Positions 32,771 through 40,098 of a stretch of DNA of 64,000 nt are shown here, one piece after another. Position 1 is the stretch's first letter; every line of letters begins with the position of its first letter. The notes under the pieces were generated by a model. That model saw nothing but the letters and a program-made list of their open reading frames with translations, did not search any database and was not told where the DNA came from. The stretch spans positions 930,001 through 994,000 of the forward strand of contig CAWGFM010000005.1 in assembly GCA_963821935.1 (NCBI GenBank), written 5' to 3'. Made by a program: the position numbers and the translations under genes. The stretch comes from JAOUEA01 sp963821935 (lineage in GTDB: Bacteria > Actinomycetota > UBA4738 > HRBIN12).

Positions 32771-33352
32771 TCAGATGAACAAGGACACCGCGGCGTCGCG
32801 CATCTCGGCGATCGCGGTGGCGGCGCCGATCGGTTCGGCGAGGCCGTCGAGCAGATCGTCGTGCTTCAGGCCCAGCAGGTCCATGGTCATCTGGCAGGGG
32901 ATCAGGCGTACGCCCAGCTCCTGCGCGGTGGAGATCAGCTCTTCGGGCTTGGCAACCCGGCGATCGTCGGCGAGCTTCTTGAACATCGTGGGGCCGGCGC
33001 CGGCGAAGTGATACCGGGAGAGCTTGGCCTTCTGGGCCGAACCCGGGTTCATGGCGCTCATCATCTTCTGCATCCAGTTCTCGCCGGTGATGCGCACGTC
33101 CGGCTTCACGATCGCGAACAGCCCCCAGAACGTGAAGAACACGCTGGACTCCATGCCGCTCGCCGCAGCGGTCGTCGCAAGGATGGTCGTGGGCCAGATG
33201 CGATCCAGGTCGCCGCCCCAGGCGATGATCGTCAGCTTGTTCTTCTTCTTCACCGCGCCTTGCTGGGCGGCTTCCAGGGCCTCGATGCGACTCAGCAGTT
33301 CGGCGTACGTGGGGGCTTCGGCGGCGACCGTTCGCGCTGCCATCTCGATCAC
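32771..33352 (-). CDS. DsrE/DsrF-like sulfur-relay protein
   Basis: A 193-residue protein of the DsrE/F/peroxiredoxin-like family. The N-terminal helix (residues 10-35) is a coiled-coil-like extension. KLTIIAWGGDLDRIWPTTILATTAAASG and VRLIPCQMTMDLLGL follow, with the candidate sulfur-carrying Cys in PCQMT. It is coupled to tusA by a GTGA overlap. Such pairs pass persulfide sulfur between carriers. This DsrE-TusA arrangement is known in bacteria outside true sulfur oxidisers. Confidence 0.85.
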   Translation of the reverse strand: MIEMAARTVAAEAPTYAELLSRIEALEAAQQGAVKKKNKLTIIAWGGDLDRIWPTTILATTAAASGMESSVFFTFWGLFAIVKPDVRITGENWMQKMMSAMNPGSAQKAKLSRYHFAGAGPTMFKKLADDRRVAKPEELISTAQELGVRLIPCQMTMDLLGLKHDDLLDGLAEPIGAATAIAEMRDAAVSLFI

Positions 33353-33600
33353 GTCTTCCGGATGAGGTAGCGGAACTCGCCCTCGGACTCGGTCGATCCG
33401 ATCAGCTCATTGCCACTGATCTCGGCCCAGCTGGGGACATCGGACCGGGACCCGGGGTCGGTGGCGAGCAACTCCAAGGTCTCGCCGCTCTGGGCGTCCT
33501 TCAGGGCTTTCGCGAGCGTGACGAGTGGCCCCGGGCATGACTGCCCTCGCGCGTCGACGGTGATGGGGATGGTGGTGGAAGTGGAAGCAGAAGCAGACAC
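33349..33600 (-). CDS. tusA: TusA-like sulfur carrier
   Basis: An 83-residue sulfur carrier. ITVDARGQSCPGPLV contains the CPGP motif; Cys22 carries the persulfide. The fold continues with LELLATDPGSRSDVPSWA. The GTG start has GGAGG 7 bases upstream, but that site sits in a GCACC-GGA-GGTGC hairpin. A Cys-rich leader ORF lies upstream. It is coupled to the DsrE-like gene, for which it probably serves as donor or acceptor. Confidence 0.9.
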   Translation of the reverse strand: MSASASTSTTIPITVDARGQSCPGPLVTLAKALKDAQSGETLELLATDPGSRSDVPSWAEISGNELIGSTESEGEFRYLIRKT

Positions 33601-33604
33601 GGGT

Positions 33605-33617
33605 GCACCTCCGGTGC
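33605..33617 (-). promoter_or_regulatory. Hairpin enclosing the tusA ribosome-binding site
   Basis: On the minus strand GCACC-GGA-GGTGC forms a small perfect hairpin that contains the GGAGG of tusA. Together with the Cys-rich leader ORF (33668-33736), this fits translational control in which ribosome movement on the leader opens or closes the site. Inference from layout. Confidence 0.5.
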
Positions 33618-33667
33618 GGTGGTGGGACGAAGGAAGGTGGAGCGCTCGGCGCGATGGCCGTCCCTGG

Positions 33668-33736
33668 TCAGCAGGAACAGCAGATGCGATCGGGGATCAT
33701 GGCCCCCACGATGCCGGCTTCGCGTGTGCAGATCAT
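33668..33736 (-). CDS. Cys-rich leader peptide upstream of tusA-dsrE
   Basis: A 22-residue ORF that begins MICTREAG and ends ICCSC before its stop, with four of 22 residues Cys and three of them in the last four codons. TAGACT (33750-33755, minus strand) places a transcript start about 7 bases before the ATG, so it would be the first thing translated. It lies 67 bases before tusA. Small ORFs with terminal polycysteine upstream of sulfur genes act as cysteine-responsive attenuators in mycobacteria, and this looks like the same principle. Confidence 0.6.
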   Translation of the reverse strand: MICTREAGIVGAMIPDRICCSC

Positions 33737-33835
33737 TCGCAGGTGCAACAGTCTAGCCACCCCGATCTGTTCCGGACAAGCGACCTTCGGCCTCCCACCA
33801 CCGGCCCGGCACGGCCCGGTAGGATGACCGACACG

Positions 33836-33850
33836 ATGACGAAGCGCTGA
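33836..33850 (+). CDS. MTKR leader ORF upstream of ABC-F gene
   Basis: A four-codon ORF, ATG ACG AAG CGC TGA. TAGGAT at 33820-33825 would start transcription near 33832, making this ORF nearly leaderless. An in-frame ATG at 33824 is probably outside the transcript. It precedes a hairpin and the ABC-F start. Short leader ORFs commonly sense stalled ribosomes before antibiotic-resistance ABC-F genes. Confidence 0.5.
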   Translation: MTKR

Positions 33851-33858
33851 CCCGACCA

Positions 33859-33891
33859 GGACCCGTCCCCGCGCCCACGGCGCGCTCGTCC
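33859..33891 (+). promoter_or_regulatory. Attenuator-like hairpin before ABC-F gene
   Basis: CGCGCC-CAC-GGCGCG (33870-33884) is a strong inner stem, and GGAC (33859-33862) with GTCC (33888-33891) can close an outer stem. The ribosome site GGAG (33896-33899) follows, 7 bases before the ATG. A ribosome stalled on the MTKR ORF could cover the outer stem. The 306-base gap 33601-33906 otherwise holds only the tusA leader. Confidence 0.5.
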
Positions 33892-33906
33892 TTCTGGAGT
33901 CACCGC

Positions 33907-35541
33907 ATGACCTTCGTCTCGTCCCGATGTCAGCTCTCCGCTCGCTCCGTCTCGAAGTCGCATGGAGGAGCCCTCGTGCTGGACGACGTGAGCGTGCTGG
34001 TCGCGCCACGCTCCAGGGTCGGCCTGCTGGGGCCCAACGGCGTCGGCAAGTCCAGCCTGCTGCGGATCCTGGCGGGCCAGGATCGACCCGACGCCGGCAC
34101 GGTCCGGCGATCGCCCGCCACCATGACGGTGGGCCTCCTCGACCAGGAGCCAGGCGGCGAGTCGCACGGAACCCTGCGATCGTTCCTCGCGTCCGCCACA
34201 GGGGTCGGCGAGGCGACGGACGCGCTGCACCGCGCTACGCGGTGCATGACCGAGGATCTCGGGTCGATCCAGCGCTTCACCGAGACGCTCGAGCTGTTCG
34301 ATCGGCTCGGTGGTCACGACTTCGGCGTTCGTGCCGCCACCGTCGCCGCCGGGCTGGGCTTCCGCTCGTTGGATGTTCGCGTCGATCAGCTCTCCGGAGG
34401 GCAGCGGACCCGGGCGGCGCTCGCCGCGATCGAGCTGGCCCGATTCGACGTGCTCTTGCTGGACGAGCCCACCAACAACCTGGACGCGGAAGCCTTGGAG
34501 CGGCTGGAGTCCATGGTGCGAGGGTTCGCCGGTGGCATCGTGGTCGTCTCACATGATCGGGCGTTCCTGGACGCGTGCGTGGATCGGTTCCTCGAACTGG
34601 ATCCGTTCACGCGCCGAGCTTCGGAATTCGTCGGTAGTTGGAGCGAGTACGTCGCCGATCGCGAGCGGAGACGGCGACAGGCACAGGGCGCTCACGATAC
34701 GGCCGAGGCCGCGCGCGATCGACTTCAACGACGCGCCCACCAGGTGCGTCAGGAGTCCGCCGCGGCGGTCGGTCGTGTGAAGCGCTCCGACGAAAAGGAC
34801 AAGTTCGTGCGGTTCGCCAAGATCTCCGGCGCTCAACGCCACGCCGCGGGAGCCGCCAAGCTGGAACGCCAGATCGAACGCATCGAGGTGCCCGACGCGC
34901 CTCGTGATCGATGGGTGCTGCAGATGGACCTGGCGCCGGCCTCGCGCGGGAGCGACCTGGTCGTTCGTCTCCTCGACGCCACGATCACGCGGGGCTCGTT
35001 CCGGCTGGGTCCGATCAACCTGGACATCGTCAGGACGGAACGCATCGCCCTCGTCGGCCCCAACGGCACCGGGAAGTCCACATTGCTCGGAGCGATCGCG
35101 GGTGACCTGCCGATGTCCGAGGGCACCAGAACGCTCGGGCCCAGCGTCGTCCCGGGGCTCTTGGCGCAGGAGCGTGATCTGCTCCGCCCCCGCGAAGATC
35201 TCCTCGGGATGATGGAACGCACCACGGGTTCCACGGGGACCGATGCGCGTTCACTGCTGGCGAAGTTCGAGCTCGGAGCCGACGACGTGCAGCGGCCCGC
35301 GACCGAGCTCTCTCCCGGCGAACGCACCCGGGCGGCCCTGGCGGTGCTCGCCGCCCGGCGCACCAACCTGCTGCTCCTGGACGAACCCACGAACCACCTG
35401 GATCTTGCCGCCATCGAGCAGCTCGAGCGCGCGTTGGCCGACTACGAGGGCACGTTCGTGATCGCGACGCACGACCGGCGACTGTTGGAAACGATCGGCA
35501 TCACGCGCACGATCGACTTCGACGCTTCCGGCGTCCGCTAG
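33907..35541 (+). CDS. ABC-F ATPase (ribosome-protection type)
   Basis: A 544-residue soluble protein with two ABC domains and no membrane part, as in ABC-F translation factors. Domain 1 has GPNGVGKS (42-49), LSGGQRTRAALA and LLLDEPTNNLD. Domain 2 has GPNGTGKS (about 381), LSPGERTRAALA and LLLDEPTNHLD. The linker between them (about 255-315) is long, charged and alpha-helical (RERRRRQAQ to KLERQIERIE), as expected for the P-site tRNA interaction motif. The leader ORF and hairpin upstream fit an antibiotic-resistance ABC-F. Housekeeping EttA-type is less likely at this length. Confidence 0.88.
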   Translation: MTFVSSRCQLSARSVSKSHGGALVLDDVSVLVAPRSRVGLLGPNGVGKSSLLRILAGQDRPDAGTVRRSPATMTVGLLDQEPGGESHGTLRSFLASATGVGEATDALHRATRCMTEDLGSIQRFTETLELFDRLGGHDFGVRAATVAAGLGFRSLDVRVDQLSGGQRTRAALAAIELARFDVLLLDEPTNNLDAEALERLESMVRGFAGGIVVVSHDRAFLDACVDRFLELDPFTRRASEFVGSWSEYVADRERRRRQAQGAHDTAEAARDRLQRRAHQVRQESAAAVGRVKRSDEKDKFVRFAKISGAQRHAAGAAKLERQIERIEVPDAPRDRWVLQMDLAPASRGSDLVVRLLDATITRGSFRLGPINLDIVRTERIALVGPNGTGKSTLLGAIAGDLPMSEGTRTLGPSVVPGLLAQERDLLRPREDLLGMMERTTGSTGTDARSLLAKFELGADDVQRPATELSPGERTRAALAVLAARRTNLLLLDEPTNHLDLAAIEQLERALADYEGTFVIATHDRRLLETIGITRTIDFDASGVR

Positions 35542-36350
35542 CCCGGTGTGTCGGGCGTGGTGAGGCAGCCGGCCGGCCGGCCGAGGCGCTCGAGCCCCGC
35601 CAGGTCGCCCGGGCCGAGATCGGTCATCCCCCCGCCCGACGATTCCATGATCTGGCCGAAGTTCTTCGCGTGATCGAGCCCAACGATGTGGCCGAGCTCA
35701 TGCAGGACGACCGGCCCCTGCGCGCCGACCAGTTCGAACCCCGGGGGGTTCGGGTCCTCCAGATTGATCGCGATCCAGCCGCTCACCAACACGTCGCCGT
35801 CGGAGGACGCGGTCGAGGGTGCCGCGACCCCCGCCGCCGTGTGTCCCTCACGGGCGAACGAGATGTCACTGGTATCGGGGTCGACCCAGGCGATGAGGAC
35901 CGGAGCCCATCGATCGCCGTAGCGCTCGGGCTGGTAGACGGGCCGGCGTCGCATGGGCGACTCGCTGCTGAGGCCGTCGTAGTCGAACTCGATACCGGTC
36001 GCCACGGAGATCCGCCTGACCGCCTCGTGCACGTCCTGCATTGAGCCCTCGGGCGCGAGGTTCAGGTTCACGACGTAGTGGATCGGCTCGCACGGGTTCC
36101 AGCGGATCGGGTCACCCCGGAAGTCCCGCGCCAGGAACTCATACTCGTCGGCGTGCTCGGCCGGGTCGTATCGCGTGGCGAACGAGACCAGGCCCGCCAT
36201 CGCCATGAAGAACAACGTGAGCAACGCCGAAGCCACCACCCACACCGGGAACCGGCGCCGTCCAGCGGGCTCGGGCGCGCGGGGGATCCATGCCGGCGAC
36301 CACTCGCCCAGGTCGGGCCGAGGCGGGATCGGTGGGGGAAGCGTCGACAC
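35538..36350 (-). CDS. Membrane-anchored metzincin-like metalloprotease
   Basis: A 270-residue protein. A proline-rich N-terminus (1-33) precedes one helix (WVVASALLTLFFMAMAGLVSFA). The outer domain ends with HELGHIVGLDH (H217, E218, H221, H227), the HExxHxxGxxH zinc motif of matrixin-type metzincins. NLNLAPEGSMQDVHEAVRRIS is the usual start of the matrixin fold. It may process cell-surface proteins, but no substrate is evident. The GTG start has AAGGAG 8 bases upstream. It overlaps the ABC-F stop by 4 bases, convergently. Confidence 0.8.
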   Translation of the reverse strand: MSTLPPPIPPRPDLGEWSPAWIPRAPEPAGRRRFPVWVVASALLTLFFMAMAGLVSFATRYDPAEHADEYEFLARDFRGDPIRWNPCEPIHYVVNLNLAPEGSMQDVHEAVRRISVATGIEFDYDGLSSESPMRRRPVYQPERYGDRWAPVLIAWVDPDTSDISFAREGHTAAGVAAPSTASSDGDVLVSGWIAINLEDPNPPGFELVGAQGPVVLHELGHIVGLDHAKNFGQIMESSGGGMTDLGPGDLAGLERLGRPAGCLTTPDTPG

Positions 36351-36372
36351 GTGGGTGCTCCTTCGGTGCGAC

Positions 36373-36879
36373 TCAGCGGACCCTTCGGCGGCGGTCCTTC
36401 GGCCAGTAGACCAGGACGACCTTCGCCTTCAATGCATCGGCGGGGACCGGCCCGAACTGTCGGCTGTCCGTCGATGCGGCGGCGAAGTCGCCCTCGACCC
36501 AGTATTCGCCGGGACGCAGGATCCGGCTTGCCTGATCGGCCTCGAGCCGGTCCGGCGCCGGATCGCCCGGCAGCGCGACGAGGCGCTTGACCATCTCGTA
36601 GTCCGGCCGATGGGGGTGTCCCACCACGACGACGTCGCCTCGTTCGTACCGGGTCGGCGTGAACACCAACGCCTGATCCCCCGGGGCCAGCGAGGGCGCC
36701 ATCGAACCGCCTTCGATCGAGATGCGCGACGGTTTCCGGCGCATGACCGCCCACGCGAGCCCGGCGGTCACGACGGCGACCGCCGCGGCGCCCGACAACG
36801 GTTTGCGACTCCGACCGCGGTGGTAGGTTCGGGGTTCCGGGCCGATCGGGCCGGGATCGGATGAAGGAGGGGTTTCCAT
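36373..36879 (-). CDS. sodX: S26-family signal peptidase, likely nickel-SOD maturation protease
   Basis: A 168-residue serine protease of the signal peptidase I family. The catalytic Ser59 is in IEGGSMAPSLAPGD and Lys98 in YEMVKRLVALPGD. A membrane helix (LSGAAAVAVVTAGLAWAV, 28-45) anchors it. It is divergent from sodN, and such proteases remove the N-terminal peptide of nickel SOD to expose the His1 ligand. The ATG at 36879 shares CATG with the sodN start. A shorter form from Met46 is possible, since the longer one forces the sodN promoter into coding sequence. Confidence 0.8.
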   Translation of the reverse strand: METPPSSDPGPIGPEPRTYHRGRSRKPLSGAAAVAVVTAGLAWAVMRRKPSRISIEGGSMAPSLAPGDQALVFTPTRYERGDVVVVGHPHRPDYEMVKRLVALPGDPAPDRLEADQASRILRPGEYWVEGDFAAASTDSRQFGPVPADALKAKVVLVYWPKDRRRRVR

Positions 36880-37270
36880 GCTTGAAGCATTCCTCAGGCC
36901 GCGACGTATCGTCCACGCCCACTGCGACCTGCCCTGCGGGGTCTACGACCCGGCGCAGGCACGCATCGAGGCCGAGTCGGTGAAGGCATGCCAGGAGAAG
37001 TACCAGGGCAGCGACGACGACATCTTCCGCGACCGGGCGGTATCGATCAAAGAGGAACGCGCGGACCTGGTCAAGGAACACCTGTGGATCCTGTGGACCG
37101 ACTACTTCAAGCCTGAGCACGTCGAGAAGTTCCCGGACCTGCACGACAAGTTCTGGAAGGCCACCAAGCTCGCCGGCGAGTCCAAGAAGTCGACCGACCC
37201 GGCGCAGGGCCAGCAACTCCTGGACGCCGTGGACGAACTCGCCAAGATCTTCTGGGAGACCAAGTCCTAA
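36878..37270 (+). CDS. sodN: Nickel superoxide dismutase
   Basis: A 130-residue precursor. The nickel hook is explicit: after a 14-residue propeptide comes HCDLPCGVYDPAQARIEAES, in which His15, Cys16 and Cys20 become His1, Cys2 and Cys6 of the mature enzyme. The rest forms the four-helix bundle (LVKEHLWILWTDYFKPEH). It dismutates superoxide, in the cytoplasm as a hexamer in known cases. AAGGAGG lies 8 bases before the ATG. It pairs with the divergent protease. In streptomycetes expression responds to nickel through Nur, but I saw no clear operator. Confidence 0.96.
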   Translation: MLEAFLRPRRIVHAHCDLPCGVYDPAQARIEAESVKACQEKYQGSDDDIFRDRAVSIKEERADLVKEHLWILWTDYFKPEHVEKFPDLHDKFWKATKLAGESKKSTDPAQGQQLLDAVDELAKIFWETKS

Positions 37271-37278
37271 CCAGGTGA

Positions 37279-37296
37279 GCGGGGGCGTGCCCCCGC
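37279..37296 (+). terminator. Hairpin after sodN
   Basis: GCGGGGGC-GT-GCCCCCGC is a perfect 8-bp stem beginning 9 bases after the sodN stop. The T-run is missing, as is common in high-GC actinobacteria. The ~270 bases from here to 37566 hold no gene; only a TAGGCT (37553-37558) 14 bases before the next start stands out. Confidence 0.55.
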
Positions 37297-37566
37297 CCGC
37301 CCACCACAGAGGCCCGGTGGGCGGGGCCGTCGGATCCCCCACCCACCGGGACGCTCCATCGCCAGGCCGGTCCATCCGATCGAGCCAAGAGGACCCGGCG
37401 GAGTGGAGTGGGTCTGGCGGCACCCCACCCCGCCCGGTCTCCATGGCTACATCGGCATCGCCGCTATGCCCGGCGCACCGGCCGAAGGACTGCTTGTGTG
37501 GGCCGAACGGTGGACCGGTCACCGGTCGAACGGCTGCCGCAACCACCCCTGCTAGGCTCGCCGACC

Positions 37567-38547
37567 GTGAAAGACGTGGGCTTGGTCGGCATGCCGTTCA
37601 GCGGGAAATCGACCCTGTTCACCGCCATGACCCGGGCCGGTTCGCTCGGAGGCCAGGCCAACGTGGCGGTGGTGCCCGTGCCCGATCCTCGACTCCAGGT
37701 GCTCACCGAGATGGAGTCCTCAGCCAAGACCGTCGAGGCCCAGGTTCGATTCGTGGACGTACCGGGCGGGGTGTCGAGCGCGCAGGGACTGGCCAAGCTG
37801 CGTGAGGTCGACGCGCTCGCCGTGGTGCTCCGCTGCTTCGGAGCCGACTCGGCGCCCGACGACGACCTCAGGTCCGTCCGCGCCGAGCTCTTGCTCGCCG
37901 ACCTCGCGGTCATCGAGAGCGCGCTGGAGAAGGCGGAGAAGAAGGCCCGGGGCAAGCCCGGCATCGAGGTCGACGCGCTGCGCCGCGCCAAGGAAGCGCT
38001 CGAGTCCGAGACACCGTTGCGCGCTGCGGGCGTGTCCGTCGAGGATGCGGCACAGCTCCGTGGCATCGCTCCGCTCACGCTGAAGCCCGAAGCCGTGATC
38101 GCCAACCTGGAGGAAGGACTCGAGGTTCCCGGAGAACTCGCCTCCGACGATGCCGTCGGCGTCTACGCATCGATCGAAGCCGAGACCGCCGAGATGGAAC
38201 CTGCCGAAGCACGAGCCTTGCTCGAGGAGTTCGGAGTCACCGAACCGGGGCTGGAGACGGTCATCGCCGCGAGCTACCGCGCGCTCGACCTGATCACGTT
38301 CCTCACCACCGGCGAGGACGAGACACGAGCGTGGGAGGTTCGCCGCGGCGCGAAGGCCCCCGAAGCGGCCGGCGTGATCCATACCGACCTGGAGCGCGGG
38401 TTCATCCGGGCCGAGGTGATCGCCTACGACGACCTGGTGTCGGCCGGTTCGATGTCGGCTGCGAAAGCCGCCGGCACCGTGCGCCAGGAAGGCAAGGACT
38501 ACGAGGTGGCCGAAGGCGACATCCTCAACATCCGCTTCAACGTCTAG
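37567..38547 (+). CDS. YchF/OLA1-like GTPase or ATPase with TGS domain, divergent P-loop
   Basis: A 326-residue protein. The P-loop is VGMPFSGKST where typical YchF has GLPNVGKS. The specificity motif is the YchF-type NxxE (VIANLEE). A coiled-coil insert spans about 105-150. The C-terminal TGS domain is clear (LTTGEDETRAWEVRRGAKAPE, then IHTDLERGFIRAEVIAYDD and GDILNIRFNV). Length is shorter than the usual ~360. YchF binds ATP and ribosomes in other bacteria. This may be a second, diverged paralogue. GTG 37567 has TAGGCT 14 bases upstream. Confidence 0.85.
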   Translation: MKDVGLVGMPFSGKSTLFTAMTRAGSLGGQANVAVVPVPDPRLQVLTEMESSAKTVEAQVRFVDVPGGVSSAQGLAKLREVDALAVVLRCFGADSAPDDDLRSVRAELLLADLAVIESALEKAEKKARGKPGIEVDALRRAKEALESETPLRAAGVSVEDAAQLRGIAPLTLKPEAVIANLEEGLEVPGELASDDAVGVYASIEAETAEMEPAEARALLEEFGVTEPGLETVIAASYRALDLITFLTTGEDETRAWEVRRGAKAPEAAGVIHTDLERGFIRAEVIAYDDLVSAGSMSAAKAAGTVRQEGKDYEVAEGDILNIRFNV

Positions 38548-38579
38548 CTCAGTGCGGGTCGGAGTACCCTCCAACGACC

Positions 38580-38972
38580 ATGGGCGAGAACTATCGGATC
38601 GGCGAGGCGGCGAAGACGCTCGGAGTGCGCGTGGAGACGCTGCGCCGCTGGGAGCGCGAGGGCAAGCTCCGGGTCGACCGCACCCATGGGGGCCAGCGGA
38701 CGGTGCCTGCCGCCGAGGTCGCCAGGCTGCTGGCCGATCGTCGCCACGACGAGCCCATCGCGGCCGCCAGCGCCCGAAACCGGTTCCCGGGAGTGATCAC
38801 CGAGGTCAAGCGCGACGGCCTGGCGGCCACCGTGGAGATCCAGGCCGGCCCCCACCGGGTGCTCGCGTTCATCACCCGGGAAGCCGCGGATCAACTCGAG
38901 CTGCAGCCGGGCATGGACGCGGTGGCCACGATCAAAGCCACCAGCGTGATGGTGAACCTTCCCGAGGACTGA
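38580..38972 (+). CDS. MerR/excisionase-type HTH fused to a TOBE domain, probable molybdate regulator
   Basis: A 130-residue protein. Residues 4-60 are a MerR-like helix-turn-helix (YRIGEAAKTLGVRVETLRRW and GKLRVDRTHGGQR). Residues 66-130 are a TOBE/molbindin domain (NRFPGVITEVKRDGLAATVE and ATIKATSVMVNL). The combination replaces ModE in many actinobacteria, with TOBE sensing molybdate or tungstate. It lies beside a Mop-type TOBE protein and modABC, so it probably controls that transport operon. Confidence 0.88.
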   Translation: MGENYRIGEAAKTLGVRVETLRRWEREGKLRVDRTHGGQRTVPAAEVARLLADRRHDEPIAAASARNRFPGVITEVKRDGLAATVEIQAGPHRVLAFITREAADQLELQPGMDAVATIKATSVMVNLPED

Positions 38973-38976
38973 CCGC

Positions 38977-39183
38977 TCAGCCGACGCCGATCATGACGTC
39001 GGTCGCCTTGATGATCGCCGTGACCTGACCGCCTTCGACCAGCCCGAGACGCTCGGCCGAATCCTTCGTGATCGCCGCCACGACCTGTTGACCGCCGACG
39101 TCGACGACCACCTCGGCCATCACCGCGCCGATCGTCACGCGCTGGATCGTTCCACTGAGCTGGTTCCTGGCACTGGTCTGCAT
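38977..39183 (-). CDS. Molbindin-like TOBE protein (Mop)
   Basis: A 68-residue single TOBE-domain protein (RNQLSGTIQRVTIGAVMAEV to VTAIIKATDVMIGVG). Such molbindins bind molybdate in oligomers and buffer the intracellular pool. AAGGAG 6 bases upstream fixes the ATG at 39183; the open frame extends further but without a site. It is divergent from modA and converges with the TOBE regulator (4-base gap). Confidence 0.88.
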   Translation of the reverse strand: MQTSARNQLSGTIQRVTIGAVMAEVVVDVGGQQVVAAITKDSAERLGLVEGGQVTAIIKATDVMIGVG

Positions 39184-39297
39184 GGTCGCTCCTTCTGCTC
39201 TAGCTTCTGGCCACGCTATCGCTAGCTTTACCTTGGCAGGACTCGCCCACAACGGCTAGGCTACGCGCCTCATCGTTCAAGGGAGATTGATTCCGAC
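39184..39297. promoter_or_regulatory. Divergent mop-modABC control region
   Basis: TTGGCA (39233-39238) and TAGGCT (39257-39262), 18 bp apart, form a plus-strand promoter for modA. CTAGCTT occurs twice in direct orientation (39200-39206 and 39222-39228), exactly 22 bp apart, about two helical turns. These are candidate operators of the HTH-TOBE regulator (inference). Confidence 0.55.
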
Positions 39298-40092
39298 GTG
39301 AAACGACTGCTCATCGGCGTATGTTGCCTCACCCTGCTCGGCACCGCGTGTTCCTCCGACGAACCCGCAACCTCCGACGGCGCCACCGAACCGGCGGAGA
39401 CCACCGAGCTGAGCGTCTTCGCCGGCTCCTCGCTGACGGCCGCGTTCGAAGAGGAGATCGGTCCCGCCTTCGAGGCCGCGAATGCAGGCACGACCATCGT
39501 GTGGAACTTCGGCGCCTCGGACTCGCTCGCGGGGCAGATCCAGAGCGAGGGGACCGCCGACGTGTTCGCCAGCGCCAGCGGCACATGGATGGACGCGGTG
39601 GAGAAGGACCCCGGGGTCAGCGACCGCACCGACTTCGTGAAGAACCGGCTGGTCATCATCACCCCGCCCGACAACCCGGCCGACATCGCCTCGATCGAGG
39701 ATCTGGCGACACCCGGCGTGCAGCTCGTGCTCGCCGCCAAAGGGGTCCCCGCGGGTGACTACTCGCGCGAAGCCCTCTGCAACGCGGACATCCTCGCCGA
39801 CGCCGAGGCGAACGTCGTCTCCAACGAAGAGGACAACGCCAGCGTCGTCGCGAAGATCGTGGCGGGCGAGGCCGACGCCGCCATCGTCTACGAATCCGAC
39901 GTCTCGACGGCGGCGGGCAACGAGGTCAACGCGGTGGCGATCCCCGAAAACGTGAACGTCATCGCCACGTACCCGATCGCCGTGGTCACCGGAGCGCCGA
40001 ACAGCGACCTGGCCGCTGCCTTCGTGGCGTATGTCGCCGGAGCCGAGGGTCAGGCCATCCTCACCGACTATGGGTTCGAATCGATAGCCTGA
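39298..40092 (+). CDS. modA: Molybdate ABC transporter substrate-binding lipoprotein
   Basis: A 264-residue lipoprotein. The signal peptide ends in lipobox LGTAC (Cys18), anchoring it outside the membrane. Family blocks are LSVFAGSSLTAAFEEEIGPAFEAAN, NFGASDSLAGQIQSEGTADVFASAS, FVKNRLVIITPPDNP, and NVIATYPIAVVTGAPN. The serine and tyrosine residues in these segments typically bind the oxyanion. It is first of modABC. GTG start, with GGGAGA about 12 bases upstream. Confidence 0.95.
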   Translation: MKRLLIGVCCLTLLGTACSSDEPATSDGATEPAETTELSVFAGSSLTAAFEEEIGPAFEAANAGTTIVWNFGASDSLAGQIQSEGTADVFASASGTWMDAVEKDPGVSDRTDFVKNRLVIITPPDNPADIASIEDLATPGVQLVLAAKGVPAGDYSREALCNADILADAEANVVSNEEDNASVVAKIVAGEADAAIVYESDVSTAAGNEVNAVAIPENVNVIATYPIAVVTGAPNSDLAAAFVAYVAGAEGQAILTDYGFESIA

Positions 40093-40098
40093 TTGACC

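Noticed and set aside
40070..40090. tRNA T-loop-like GGGTTCGAATC
   Set aside because: It is the coding end of modA; no cloverleaf can be drawn around it. No tRNA or rRNA was found in the window.
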